From NCBI GenBank assembly GCA_002746535.1, contig NVWA01000086.1, positions 1 to 43,363 of the forward strand: a stretch of DNA of 43,363 nucleotides, written 5' to 3'. The notes beneath the pieces are model-generated. The model saw only the letters and a list, made by a program, of their open reading frames with translations, did not search any database and was not told where the DNA came from. The DNA is from Planctomycetota bacterium. GTDB taxonomy: Bacteria; Planctomycetota; GCA-2746535. Shown here piece after piece: positions 43,306 to 43,363 of this stretch (position 1 is its first letter; each line of letters begins with the position of its first letter). The position numbers and the translations under genes were made by a program.

Positions 43306-43363
43306 TTTTGGTTGTTTTACATTTCATCAAAAAATATATCTTTCTATGTTTATATTATTTAAT

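Noticed and set aside
1..43363. tRNA or rRNA genes, CRISPR array, insertion sequence or prophage
   Set aside because: Intergenic regions were read for cloverleaf-like arms, regular spaced repeats and transposase or integrase motifs; none was convincing.

Overview
The window is AT-rich (roughly one third G+C by eye, not computed), densely packed and chromosomal in character. It carries a full F-type ATP synthase operon, a full Na+-NQR operon, class II ketol-acid reductoisomerase, DusA, MutY, TrpE, a PilT-type ATPase, a large von Willebrand factor A protein, a Ser/Thr kinase and secreted beta-helix and alpha/alpha-toroid proteins. It also has Gfo/Idh, MDR, AraC and PhyH genes. This mix suggests a Gram-negative marine-type member of the PVC group, perhaps Lentisphaerae. 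That placement is inference from gene content, not a database result.

Layout: 1-6.1 kb is a loose accessory region. It holds a cut-off gene at the left edge, a GNAT acetyltransferase, the stub of an HU/IHF-like gene, a secreted toroid protein, a secreted alpha/beta hydrolase, a beta-helix protein and a small membrane protein. An ~80-bp promoter/leader sequence occurs twice, at 224-303 and 2558-2637. From 6.1 to 9.2 kb, minus strand, come a sugar-type oxidoreductase pair, a single-domain response regulator and a ferredoxin. From 9.3 to 15.6 kb, minus strand, come HDOD-mutY-trpE, a double-CDGSH protein and an EIIA(Ntr)-like gene directly upstream of a ClC/CBS chloride transporter. From 15.8 to 21.3 kb lie dusA, a pilT-like gene with a Pro/Ala-rich tail, a VWA membrane protein and an unrecognised 263-aa protein.

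21.5-28.2 kb is the atp operon atpBEFHAGDC, followed by a translationally coupled short AlbA_2/Schlafen-like ORF. 28.2-29.7 kb has a U32-family RNA-hydroxylase-type protein overlapping a ferredoxin gene. 29.9-37.3 kb has nqrM on the plus strand facing nqrABCDEF-apbE on the minus strand. 37.6-41.9 kb has ilvC, a D-2-hydroxyacid dehydrogenase, an AraC regulator and a divergent PhyH dioxygenase. The window ends with a Ser/Thr kinase whose N-terminus carries two MshEN-like repeats.

Energetics: Nqr should export Na+, with ApbE attaching FMN to NqrB/NqrC and NqrM supporting maturation. The ATP synthase c subunit lacks the known Na+ ligands and looks H+-type, so the two machines probably use different ions. 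The NqrB flavinylation motif is non-canonical (SGET in place of SGAT). No transposase, phage gene, CRISPR array, tRNA or rRNA was recognised. I did not find a clear-cut new multi-gene system. The most interesting leads are the kinase with MshEN-like repeats, the EIIA-ClC pair (with a ClC lacking the internal proton glutamate), the NqrB motif, and the AlbA_2-like ORF joined to the atp operon.
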